In this document: positions 41,523 to 49,713 of the stretch, in pieces
Numbering within the stretch: position 1 is the first letter of the stretch
How the letters are laid out: the number at the start of each line of letters is the position of its first letter
Source: Propionibacterium sp.
GTDB taxonomy: Bacteria > Actinomycetota > Actinomycetes > Propionibacteriales > Propionibacteriaceae
Assembly (NCBI GenBank): GCA_022837595.1
Contig: JALHFX010000001.1
Span: 1-64,000 of the forward strand
Direction: 5' to 3'
DNA: 64,000 nucleotides
Notes under the pieces: generated by a model
Databases searched by the model: none
What the model saw: the letters and a program-made list of their open reading frames with translations, nothing else
Told to the model about the DNA's origin: nothing
Made by a program: the position numbers and the translations under genes

Positions 41523-44432
41523 ATGTCTTCATGGATGGTTTACACACTAGGTGACGCTGGCTTTTTTGCCGGGCTGTTCAACGCCATTGCAATGATCTTC
41601 GGGTCTAGTGCATTCAGGGGCGATGCTTCCGACTTCGGTGGCACCCTCATCTACCTGGCTTTTCTGTTTGCTTTGATTGCTGTTCTAATGAATGGCCTGA
41701 TGAGTCAATGGAAGTCTGGCAACAACCCAACGATGCTGCTCGTTTTGTTCATCGTTTGGATGGTTGGGGGTTACACGAAGGCAACAGTTGTGATCGAGGA
41801 CATCTACTCTGGTAGCTCGCGAGCTGTTGATAATGTACCTCTAATGGTAGCGGTACCCGCTTCGATCATCACAACTGTAGCAATGGATCTCGGCCGTCTT
41901 TCGCAGACCGCTTTTCAAGCAGCTGACGCCAATGCTACGGAGCTGACGACGGATGGCTTTGTCAATCCGCTCAAGCTGATGCTTTCCGTTCGTCAGGCCG
42001 CATCCTACAGTCCCCACATGACGCAGAACTGGGGGGGCTTTGTCCGGAACTGCATGATTGGAGCCTCATCGCCGCAGCAACTGTTATCAAGTACCGACGG
42101 TGTTTATGGCGCTTTGACTAACGCCGCTAATTTGACTGCACATCGGCACACGAATTATTACGCAGCCAATGCGGTTAGTCCGACTGTCATGAGTTGCGCT
42201 GACGCAGGCCCTCAGATCCAATCTGATTTCATCGCGTATTTCAATGAAACGAATCCGGCTTTGAACCGCGCTATGCGTGACGCTACCGGAAGGAACTCTA
42301 CGTCGACCGATAAAACGTGGACTGATCTGTCGAATTTCTACGCCACGAACTCCACTCTTGCTGGCCTTAGCGCCCAGCGGACGAGCGCGAACATCATGAT
42401 GCACCAAACGACAAATGATGTTTTCAAGTGTGGCAACAACTCTAGCGATCCGACTGCTTACTTCCAGTGCACCCAGGTGCTATCGGGCCAACAGCAAGCG
42501 TTCACGGTTGACTCAGCGGCTTCGGGCGCGGGTTTCACTCGTACAGTGATCACATCCATGGGGTTCTTGCTGGCGATCTTTATTGGGTTGGCACCGCTAG
42601 TAATCATCGTGGCACTGATGTCCGGTGCCAATGCCCTTCCTCTCTTGGGTAAGTACATCCTCTTCGGTGCCTGGACGCAGAGTTGGCTGCCTGCGGCCTA
42701 CATGGTGAATTACTTCATCGTGTACACCTGGACGGAAAGCATGGCTAACCTGAAGAAAATGTTTCTTCCAGTTCCAGCTCCCGCTAACGCGGCCCTCCCC
42801 ATCGAAGCGGTGCCGCTCTTCTTTTCCGAGACGATGGATAAGATCGCGGTGGCTTCCGATTTGCTTGCGGCAGTACCGTTGATCACCCTGGCTGCCATGA
42901 CAGGCTCGTATTTCGCCTTAGCCAAACTTGGTGAGCGCTGGAGTGGCAAGGATTATTCAGACGAGAAGATGGCCGCCCCCAGCCTATCGAATGTGGGTGC
43001 GGTTAGTAGCAACGCGGCAGTACGGGATTATTCGCTTGGAGCCGGCGGACAAATGACAGGCGCCGCACGCGTCAAGTACAACCTCCAAGATGGCCTCTCT
43101 CAGTCCGTCGCTGACAAGGAACAAGAAGCCCTTAGGGTGGGTTCTGAAGTTACGCAAGACTGGTCGAAAGGCGGTCGCTTTAGCAGCGGATGGGATCGCG
43201 CCGTACAAACCGCTAGATCAGATGTATCTCAGGTTGGTCAAACTTGGGCGCAAGGGGTTTCGTTTGCGGACAAGATGGTTCAAAACGACTCGTTCGGAAA
43301 CAAGGTTTCTGACGCAGTACGTAGTGAGCTTGGCGCTCAAGTCAAAGCCAGCATGTCTGCCGCCATGATGGGAAATGGTATTAGTGGCGTTCTTGCCGGA
43401 AACTACTCCGGGGTCAGCCAAGAAGCTAAAGAATGGCTAACCTCCACAAGTGAAGGCAAAGAGTGGGCGAACCAGATACGGAATGAGTACAGCAAGCAGC
43501 AGTACAGCTCTTTGCAAGGCACGGACTCTTTGACGAAGAAAGCTGGTTTCTCTGAGGATGAGGCTGCCGGAGTTCGTGAGAGTGTGTCCCGTCAGGCCTC
43601 AACCGTTAGCGCCTACGAGGAAGCAACGCAGGTCGCATCGGGTATTGCCGGAACTTATTCTGGCAATGCGGGCGAACTTAATAGGAACTTGATGGCGGCC
43701 GGAATGTACGAAACAGTGATGGGTATGCATGCATCGCTTTATAACGGTACAGGAGAGGCGTCCGATCGATACCGTGAGGCCTACAACAAGATCGAAAGCC
43801 ATGAGAAAGGTCTCGGCGTCCAAGCATTCGATGCTCAACTTGGCTGGGTTATGGGTGCGATGCTTTCATCCGGCCAGTACGACAACGTTATGAGCGTAGG
43901 ACAACAGATCACGGGGAGCCAAGGTCTCGATACGCCTGAGCTTGGCAGCAACAAGGGTGTCGGCAGTCCGGTTACAACTCTTGAAGGGAAGACAGTAGAA
44001 GAGCTCAAGGCACGGCATGGAGCTGCCCCTGCAGGTCCCGCTGCTCCCCAAGTTAATCCCAACTTCGCACGTGAGGCGGCAGGTGAGCGCGACGCTCCTA
44101 TTGACCCTATTCCTTCTCGGCCTTCCAACAGTTCTCCGGCAAATCCTGGGGGAGTTAGAACATTCTCCTCCGATGACGGGGAGCGATTTATGCGCGGCGC
44201 GGACGTCAACGCAACTCAGGGTGTATTTGGTGCAGGAGCTTATGTTGTTGATGAAACAATTAATACAGCAGGGAAAGCGGTTGACGCAGCTGGTGATGCA
44301 GTTAATTTTGTCGCTAGGCAATACAATGAAAATATTGGCGCTCCTTTTGCAAATGCGGTTAACGATTTCTTCGGGATCGGCACAAACACCAAAGTGAATA
44401 CCGATACCTCAACCTCTGGGGGCGGGAGATAA
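41523..44432 (+). CDS. traG: Mating-pair stabilisation and pilus assembly protein TraG
   Basis: A 969-residue protein. The N-terminal TraG domain is a polytopic membrane region (segments near residues 5-25, 38-58, 70-88, 335-375 and 440-470). The C-terminal half is a long hydrophilic region rich in Ser, Ala and Gln with helical repeats that faces the periplasm. In F, the N-terminus is needed for pilus assembly and the C-terminus for mating-pair stabilisation and entry-exclusion recognition of TraS. The family's length is similar (F TraG 938). Last gene of the rightward block; no TraS-like gene was recognised after it. Confidence 0.93.
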   Translation: MSSWMVYTLGDAGFFAGLFNAIAMIFGSSAFRGDASDFGGTLIYLAFLFALIAVLMNGLMSQWKSGNNPTMLLVLFIVWMVGGYTKATVVIEDIYSGSSRAVDNVPLMVAVPASIITTVAMDLGRLSQTAFQAADANATELTTDGFVNPLKLMLSVRQAASYSPHMTQNWGGFVRNCMIGASSPQQLLSSTDGVYGALTNAANLTAHRHTNYYAANAVSPTVMSCADAGPQIQSDFIAYFNETNPALNRAMRDATGRNSTSTDKTWTDLSNFYATNSTLAGLSAQRTSANIMMHQTTNDVFKCGNNSSDPTAYFQCTQVLSGQQQAFTVDSAASGAGFTRTVITSMGFLLAIFIGLAPLVIIVALMSGANALPLLGKYILFGAWTQSWLPAAYMVNYFIVYTWTESMANLKKMFLPVPAPANAALPIEAVPLFFSETMDKIAVASDLLAAVPLITLAAMTGSYFALAKLGERWSGKDYSDEKMAAPSLSNVGAVSSNAAVRDYSLGAGGQMTGAARVKYNLQDGLSQSVADKEQEALRVGSEVTQDWSKGGRFSSGWDRAVQTARSDVSQVGQTWAQGVSFADKMVQNDSFGNKVSDAVRSELGAQVKASMSAAMMGNGISGVLAGNYSGVSQEAKEWLTSTSEGKEWANQIRNEYSKQQYSSLQGTDSLTKKAGFSEDEAAGVRESVSRQASTVSAYEEATQVASGIAGTYSGNAGELNRNLMAAGMYETVMGMHASLYNGTGEASDRYREAYNKIESHEKGLGVQAFDAQLGWVMGAMLSSGQYDNVMSVGQQITGSQGLDTPELGSNKGVGSPVTTLEGKTVEELKARHGAAPAGPAAPQVNPNFAREAAGERDAPIDPIPSRPSNSSPANPGGVRTFSSDDGERFMRGADVNATQGVFGAGAYVVDETINTAGKAVDAAGDAVNFVARQYNENIGAPFANAVNDFFGIGTNTKVNTDTSTSGGGR

Positions 44433-44462
44433 AAAAAGGCCGGGTTCTAACCCGGCCATCTC
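44433..44462. terminator. Bidirectional terminator
   Basis: GGCCGGGTTCTAACCCGGCC is a palindromic hairpin between the convergent traG and small membrane protein genes. The T run (TTTTTTT) lies on the minus-strand side and also follows from the A run for that strand, so it best fits the leftward gene, with a weaker tail for traG. Confidence 0.85.
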
Positions 44463-44708
44463 TTAGTAATCGTCATCAGCCCTAAAAGTCATTGGACCGA
44501 CTCCAAGTTTGCTCATGTGGTTTGCGTCATTGAGATCGTCGTTTCCACTGTATAGAGCACGCCGGTATCCGTTCTTCTTGCGATATCCAGCACCAGAGCC
44601 AAGGAGAAAATCTCCGACCCAGGTATTGGATAGCGAGATCAGCGCCTTGGCTACGAGATAAAACAAACCGGCAATCATGATGAAGCCCAAGAGGGACTTG
44701 GCATCCAT
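44463..44708 (-). CDS. Small membrane protein facing traG
   Basis: An 81-residue protein with one hydrophobic N-terminal segment (residues 5-22, SLLGFIMIAGLFYLVAKA) and a polar tail rich in Gly, Arg, Tyr and Asp. It is convergent with traG and shares its terminator. Its size and topology could suit an exclusion-type protein, but there is no sequence evidence for that. Confidence 0.6.
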   Translation of the reverse strand: MDAKSLLGFIMIAGLFYLVAKALISLSNTWVGDFLLGSGAGYRKKNGYRRALYSGNDDLNDANHMSKLGVGPMTFRADDDY

Positions 44709-44846
44709 TTAGCGTCTCCTCACCGAACCTGCCCTTGATTGTTCGGAGTCGAGATGATCCCGAGGCAGCATTTCCCGTGGCTCCTCGGTGTACGAAGTTA
44801 GTTCTAACCGAAGGAAGGATGCTAGTCAAATTTTAGGAGGAAAGTT

Positions 44847-45347
44847 ATGGATTCGTCAGTGATCGAAGGGCGTTCTCTTGCCCTACGGGTCGCCAATCGG
44901 TCGATCTACCCGCTGTGGGCGCTTTTACTGGCAGGCCTGGCCATGCTCGCGGTCGCCGTTGTGCTTTTCCTGCCTGCGCTGTCCGAGGCATCGGATGTTG
45001 AGGCCTCCGTCCTCGCTGCAGCTGGCTTTGCTTGCGTAGGGTTCGCGGGACTCAGGATCGCTTACCTGAAGTTTTCGGCGCTCTACACGGTGACGCCCGA
45101 TGCGATCACCGCTCGATACGGCCTCATCGCACGCAAATCTCACCAGATCCAAGTCGCCCATGTACGCTCGATCTCCGTTACGCAGTCTCTAGTCGGCCGG
45201 CTCTTTGGCTACGGCGATCTGGAATTTTCTTCGGCAGGCAGCGACGAGTCGGAGATCGTTTTCAAGTCCGTTAGCCGTCCCATGCAGACAAAGGAGTTGG
45301 TCTCCAAGATGCTTGGCAAAGACCGATCTCGAACCATCCACGACTAA
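44847..45347 (+). CDS. PH-domain (bPH2/DUF304) membrane protein
   Basis: A 166-residue protein with two transmembrane segments (about 22-45 and 53-72) followed by a bacterial PH domain: ALYTVTPDAITARYGLIARKSHQIQVAHVRSISVTQS, GDLEFSSAGS and FKSVSRPMQTKELV. This is the YdbS/YdbT-type arrangement. AGGAGG precedes the start. It is 12 bases upstream of topB and probably co-transcribed. Role on plasmids is unknown; a membrane scaffold is plausible. Confidence 0.82.
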   Translation: MDSSVIEGRSLALRVANRSIYPLWALLLAGLAMLAVAVVLFLPALSEASDVEASVLAAAGFACVGFAGLRIAYLKFSALYTVTPDAITARYGLIARKSHQIQVAHVRSISVTQSLVGRLFGYGDLEFSSAGSDESEIVFKSVSRPMQTKELVSKMLGKDRSRTIHD

Positions 45348-45359
45348 ACAGAATCGACT

Positions 45360-47264
45360 ATGCGCCTGTACATCGCCGAAAAGCCGTCCCTGGGCAAGGC
45401 AATCGCAGAGAATCTTCCTGGCGTAAAGTCCCGCGACGACGGATTCATACGGGTAGGCACCGACGTGGTTACGTGGGCGCACGGGCACATCCTCGAGCTT
45501 GCGCCTCCAGAAGCATATAACCCCGCGTGGAAGAGCTGGAACACCGCGGTCAATGTCCTGCCCTACCCTATCGAGTGCTTCAAGCTCCTGCCCAAGCCGG
45601 ACTCAAAGGCGCAGCTCCGCGTCATCCAATCGTTGCTCTCTCAGGCTACCGAGGTCGTCAACGCTGGCGACCCCGATCGCGAAGGCCAGATGCTCATCGA
45701 CGAGATTCTCGAGTCGAGCGCGTGGAAGGGGCCGACGTTGCGCCTGCTGATCAACGCAACAGACCCGGTAACCGTGAAGAAGGCGTTGAGCTCGATGCGG
45801 CCGAACTCGGAGTTCTTCAATCTTTACCAGGCAGCAAAATGTCGGTCCGAGGCAGACTGGATCATAGGCATGAACCTGACCGTTGCCGCGACTAAGCTCC
45901 TGGCGAATGACGAGCTCGTCTCTGTAGGGCGTGTTCAAACACCGACTCTCGCACTGGTCGTCCGCCGGGATGAAGCGATCGAGAAATTCGGCGCCCGCCA
46001 GTTCTTTTCACTTGAAGTGACCCTCGAAACACCTCAAGGCCCGATCGTTCTGACCTACAACCCTTCAGACGAGAGCAAGCGGATCTGGAGCGAGGTTGAC
46101 GCAAAGCGGATTGTCGAGGAGGTCAAGAAAAGACAATCCGTTACCGTAACGGTAACTACAGGCATTAAAAAGGAGAGCCCTCCGAGGTTGTTCATGCTCA
46201 GAACCTTCCAGGGCGAGTGCAACTCGCGCTATGGCTGGTCAGCCTCCAAAGCACTCGAACTTGCTCAGTCGCTCTACGACTCAAAGCACCAGTTGGCCAG
46301 CTACCCACGGACCGACTGTGAGTACATGCCGGCAGGGCAGGCAAACGACGCGCTGACAATCGCTCAACACATCGTCAAGCAGACTTCGTTCACTGCCTTC
46401 GCTCCCCTGCTTTCTCTTGCAGTACCGAGAGCGTCGATTTACGACTCATCGAAAGTCACGGAACATCACGCGTTAACCCCGACCGTGAAATCGGCCGACT
46501 TCAAAACGCTCACCGCCGACGAACAGAAGGCCTGGCTGCTCCTGGCTGAACGGTTCCTCATGAGCCTGCTTCCTTCGCACCAAATCGAAGAGACAGTGGT
46601 GTCGTTCTCTCACGGTGAGATCGAGTTCTCCGCCAAGGGCGAGGTGTCGCTCAACATGGCGCAGAGCTGGCGAGCACTGGCCCCTCATACGTATAAGCCG
46701 CTGCCTCAGGTCGCGGATGGCGCAACGCTGCAGATGGCTGGCCTCCGGGTAGTGAAGGGGAAAACGACCCCTCCGAAGCGCTACACCGAGAAGACATTAC
46801 TCGACGACATGAGCTCCGTGGCCAAGTACGTCGAGGACCCCAAGCTCAAGGCGATTCTGAAGGAAACCTCAGGGATCGGGACCGCTGCGACTCAGGCGAA
46901 GATCATCGAGACGCTCAAGGAACGGGGCTACGTCGCAGTGAAGAACCGAGAACTCATCTCGACCCCATTTGGCCGTGCCGTGGTTCATGGTCTCCCCGAG
47001 CGTTTGACGGACCCTTGCCTGACAGCGCTCTGGGAAGATGCGCTCGGCTTGATTGCGGCCGGAGGGATGAAGCCGGGCGACTACATGCTGCGCGTCAGGG
47101 GTATGTGCAAGCAGCTCGTCGACGACGTGCGTGACTCCGTAGGGAAAAAGGCGATCGTCGGCGACAAGGAGCTCGTGAAGAACAAACGGGCGAAGCTGCT
47201 CGAGCAACGCAGATCCCAACAGTCGTCCAGTAGGGCAAGCGCTACTGCAGGACTGCCACTCTGA
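45360..47264 (+). CDS. topB: DNA topoisomerase III (type IA, plasmid form)
   Basis: A 634-residue type IA topoisomerase close to TopB in length. The N-terminal TOPRIM domain has YIAEKPSLGKAIAE and DPDREGQML with the metal-binding Asp/Glu. The catalytic tyrosine lies in SYPRTDCEYMP near residue 316. EKTLLDDM and TSGIGTAATQAKIIETL are further family blocks. The C-terminus is basic (KNKRAKLLEQRRSQQ). Plasmid TopB enzymes decatenate replicated molecules and are common in ICE and plasmid backbones next to partition genes, as here. Confidence 0.95.
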   Translation: MRLYIAEKPSLGKAIAENLPGVKSRDDGFIRVGTDVVTWAHGHILELAPPEAYNPAWKSWNTAVNVLPYPIECFKLLPKPDSKAQLRVIQSLLSQATEVVNAGDPDREGQMLIDEILESSAWKGPTLRLLINATDPVTVKKALSSMRPNSEFFNLYQAAKCRSEADWIIGMNLTVAATKLLANDELVSVGRVQTPTLALVVRRDEAIEKFGARQFFSLEVTLETPQGPIVLTYNPSDESKRIWSEVDAKRIVEEVKKRQSVTVTVTTGIKKESPPRLFMLRTFQGECNSRYGWSASKALELAQSLYDSKHQLASYPRTDCEYMPAGQANDALTIAQHIVKQTSFTAFAPLLSLAVPRASIYDSSKVTEHHALTPTVKSADFKTLTADEQKAWLLLAERFLMSLLPSHQIEETVVSFSHGEIEFSAKGEVSLNMAQSWRALAPHTYKPLPQVADGATLQMAGLRVVKGKTTPPKRYTEKTLLDDMSSVAKYVEDPKLKAILKETSGIGTAATQAKIIETLKERGYVAVKNRELISTPFGRAVVHGLPERLTDPCLTALWEDALGLIAAGGMKPGDYMLRVRGMCKQLVDDVRDSVGKKAIVGDKELVKNKRAKLLEQRRSQQSSSRASATAGLPL

Positions 47265-47306
47265 CCTTGATCAAGGTCGCCCTGCTAACATTCACTTAGA
47301 AGGTAT

Positions 47307-47335
47307 TTGCATCAAGTCTCGATTTTGGCTATAAA
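47307..47335 (+). promoter_or_regulatory. Probable sigma70 promoter of parA with an inverted repeat
   Basis: TTGCAT (47307-47312) and TATAAA (47330-47335) are separated by 17 bases, a good sigma70 match, 33 bases before parA. TTGCAT and ATGCAA (47335-47340) also form an inverted repeat around the spacer, a possible operator for ParA/ParB autoregulation. Confidence 0.6.
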
Positions 47336-47367
47336 TGCAACCATAGTTCAACGACAACAAACACACC

Positions 47368-48522
47368 ATGAGCCAACCTCGAGACACTTTTGCAGACATC
47401 GGAAGCGTGACCTATCGGATTCGACAGGCGGCAGCGATGCTTGGCGTCACAGATGTCACGCTCCGGGGTTACTCGGAGAACTTCGACATTCGGAGAGCTT
47501 CCGATACGAACCCTGGGGCACCCCCCATCCGGATCTATGAGCCCTCGCAGATTTTCGAGATTGCGCTCTGGCGACGGATGCAGGGTTATCTCAAGGTTCC
47601 TCAGACTCATGGAAAGCCGTTCGTCATTGCTGTGACCGTGTGCAAAGGCGGGACAGGCAAAACAGTCACCTCTGTTGAGCTGGCCGTTGAGCTTCAACTA
47701 CTGGGCTTTCGGACGCTGCTGATCGACCTTGACTCTCAGGCCTCCGCAACACAAATCATGGGTTACGAACCTGACATCATGATGGAGGAAGCCGAAAGTT
47801 TCGGCTTGAGTGAGAAGGCAGTGGTCCGCGAAACGCTCGCGAATGTCCTTGAGGCATACGTGAGCTCGCAGCAAGGCGGCCGCGTTAGGCAGATGCCCTA
47901 TGACCTGAAAAGTCTCATCAAAAAGCCCTTTGGGGAACACGGGCCTCATCTCGTCCCCGCCGACACATTCCTGAGCAGCATCGAACGGACTCTTCTTGTC
48001 GCGACAGGAAACCGTGAGCGGTTCTTGCGCAACATGCTCGATGAAGCTGCAAAGGGTGCGATCCCCGGTTTTGACACCAGCATCTATGACGTAATCATTC
48101 TCGACTGCCCACCTACCGTTTCGACTACCACATCCTCGGGAATGGTCGCCGCTGACCTGCTGATTGCGCCGATACGGATGGATGTTTTTTCGATCAAGGG
48201 CATCAGCAAGATGATTTCCGAGATTCATGTGTTTAAGGATGAATGGAGCTTGAAGCCTGAGCTCATCATTCTCCCGACGCACTACTCTACAAATGTCGGT
48301 CGGATCAGCCGCATGCGGCGTGAGCTCGAGACTTACAGCGACAGCGTTTCGCCCTACGTGATCTCTGTAAGTGAAGACCTGCCAAACTCTCAAGAGCGCA
48401 GCATGCCGCTCTCTATCACGAAACCGACATCAACATCGGCTTGCGAGTACAGGGCGTTCGCGGCTTACATCCGCGAAAAGATTGTCGACAGGCTCTCGAA
48501 AACCAAAGGGGATAGGAAATGA
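47368..48522 (+). CDS. parA: Partition ATPase ParA (type Ia, with N-terminal HTH)
   Basis: A 384-residue protein. An N-terminal DNA-binding domain (about 14-70, YRIRQAAAMLGVTDVTLRGYS) resembles the MerR-like HTH of type Ia ParA proteins, which autorepress the operon. The ATPase domain has the deviant Walker A CKGGTGKT (about 92-99), LLIDLDSQASAT, the VIILDCPPT Walker B region and a basic C-terminus. It drives plasmid segregation on the nucleoid. Overlaps parB by 4 bases. Confidence 0.95.
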   Translation: MSQPRDTFADIGSVTYRIRQAAAMLGVTDVTLRGYSENFDIRRASDTNPGAPPIRIYEPSQIFEIALWRRMQGYLKVPQTHGKPFVIAVTVCKGGTGKTVTSVELAVELQLLGFRTLLIDLDSQASATQIMGYEPDIMMEEAESFGLSEKAVVRETLANVLEAYVSSQQGGRVRQMPYDLKSLIKKPFGEHGPHLVPADTFLSSIERTLLVATGNRERFLRNMLDEAAKGAIPGFDTSIYDVIILDCPPTVSTTTSSGMVAADLLIAPIRMDVFSIKGISKMISEIHVFKDEWSLKPELIILPTHYSTNVGRISRMRRELETYSDSVSPYVISVSEDLPNSQERSMPLSITKPTSTSACEYRAFAAYIREKIVDRLSKTKGDRK

Positions 48523-49400
48523 AAACGCGGCAACGCGATCCAGTCGGCCTGGTGCTTCGCACCATGCCCGCCGATAGCGAGTTCGGAAGGCCCGCGGAAG
48601 GACTCCCTGCCGTAACCGCAAAGGTCAGCCTGGACCTCCTGGAAGAAGTGCCCGGCCGACGCAGGAAGCTCACCGACGAGCAGTACCAGCAACTCGTGGA
48701 GAACCTGGCGAACAATCCTCTTGCGACGCCGGTAACTGTCCGCGCAATCGATAACGGCCGTTTCGAGATCATCGCCGGCCACAACCGTGTGGCCGCATAC
48801 CGAGAGCTCGAGCGCACAGAGATCGACGTTCACGTCGTCGATCTCGATGATGACGGCGTCGAGCGGGCAGCCTTCTACTCGAACCTGCTATCGAACGAAC
48901 TCCCTGACTACCACAGATATCTTGGGTTCAAGGGACGGATGGCATCGACAGGCAAGAATCAAACGGAGATTGCTGAAGAGGCCGGGATCAACAAAAGTAT
49001 TGTTTCTCGCCTCATGGCGTTCGCATCACTACCGTCTTTGGCATTGAATGTCATTGAGAGGAACCCAGAGAAATTCGGCGTCAACGCGATTTCGGAGCTG
49101 TCGAAGCTCGTTGAAAGCCATCCCCCTGAGGCGATCGCACAAGCCCTTGAAAAAGTCGCCTCTGAAGAGATCACGATGAAACATGCGATCTCTCTGATCA
49201 AGGATTCAGGGAAGATCAAAGAAAATAAGAAAGCAGACCCAGAGATCATCACGATTCGAAGAGGCAATACAACATTCTGCTCTGTTCGGAGGGCCGGATC
49301 TTCGCTTCGACTGGACTTCGCTAATGGATCAGTCACGGAGGCGCTGATGGCCGAGATCGAAGATCTGATCAAAAGACACGCAAAAGCCACTGGTGACTGA
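48519..49400 (+). CDS. parB: Partition protein ParB
   Basis: A 293-residue ParB-family protein. The N-terminal domain has SLDLLEEVPGRRRKLTDEQ, PLATPVTVR and the CTP-binding box AGHNRVAAYREL. The central HTH is NQTEIAEEAGINKSIVSRLMAF, and a C-terminal dimerisation region follows. It would bind a parS centromere and load ParA. A perfect 17-base palindrome at its stop codon (49400-49416) is a candidate site. Confidence 0.95.
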   Translation: MKTRQRDPVGLVLRTMPADSEFGRPAEGLPAVTAKVSLDLLEEVPGRRRKLTDEQYQQLVENLANNPLATPVTVRAIDNGRFEIIAGHNRVAAYRELERTEIDVHVVDLDDDGVERAAFYSNLLSNELPDYHRYLGFKGRMASTGKNQTEIAEEAGINKSIVSRLMAFASLPSLALNVIERNPEKFGVNAISELSKLVESHPPEAIAQALEKVASEEITMKHAISLIKDSGKIKENKKADPEIITIRRGNTTFCSVRRAGSSLRLDFANGSVTEALMAEIEDLIKRHAKATGD

Positions 49401-49416
49401 GTTGCTACTAGCAACT
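49400..49416. promoter_or_regulatory. Palindrome at the parB stop: candidate parS or operator
   Basis: AGTTGCTA-C-TAGCAACT is a perfect inverted repeat with 8-base arms, beginning at the last base of the parB stop codon. A related TTGCTA core occurs in the inverted repeat at 52903-52970. Position directly after parB is usual for centromere sites, but the protein that binds it is unknown. Confidence 0.45.
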
Positions 49417-49534
49417 GCATGATAATTAACGATTTTTTATTTTTAGGTTAGCAGAGATGGTAAATCGGATACTACGGCGCCCCCCAGCGGACGCCCGCAT
49501 CACCCGGCCTCTAAAGTCCTGCTGACTATCACGC

Positions 49535-49556
49535 AACCCCGCCCCCGAGCGGGGTT
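49535..49556 (+). terminator. Hairpin downstream of parB
   Basis: AACCCCGC-CCCCGA-GCGGGGTT forms an 8-base stem followed by TCGC, without a T run. It may be a terminator or a replication-region hairpin. Confidence 0.45.
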
Positions 49557-49626
49557 TCGCACGTTTATAGACTGGAGATCGCGATGTAGCGACCAAAACA
49601 AAGACACATCCTGCTGACAAAAGAAA

Positions 49627-49659
49627 AACCCGGTCTCGGGGCCAACCGAGCCGGGCTTT
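49627..49659. terminator. Hairpin containing the first CGGGGCCAACCG motif
   Basis: AACCCGG-T-CTCGG pairs with CCGAG-CCGGG around GGCCAA, followed by CTTTCTTG on the plus strand and by TTTTTC on the minus strand. It resembles a terminator, and it also contains motif copy 1 (49635-49650), so its main function is open. Confidence 0.5.
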
Positions 49660-49713
49660 CTTGAAAAGGGTGATGCTTTTCTGGTGTCTGATACCAAACC
49701 GGGGCCAACCGGT
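49635..49713. repeat. Two direct copies of a palindromic GGCCAA-centred motif
   Basis: CTCGG-GGCCAA-CCGAG (49635-49650) and ACCGG-GGCCAA-CCGGT (49698-49713) share the exact 12-mer CGGGGCCAACCG, 63 bases apart. Both keep complementary arms although the arm bases differ. A third version, ATCGG-CGCCAA-CCGAT, is at 52941-52956 upstream of the second initiator-like gene. Candidate initiator or partition-protein binding sites. Confidence 0.5.

Noticed and set aside
47698..48393. Minus-strand open frame (231 codons) over parA
   Set aside because: Shadow of ParA, whose motifs are all in the plus-strand frame.
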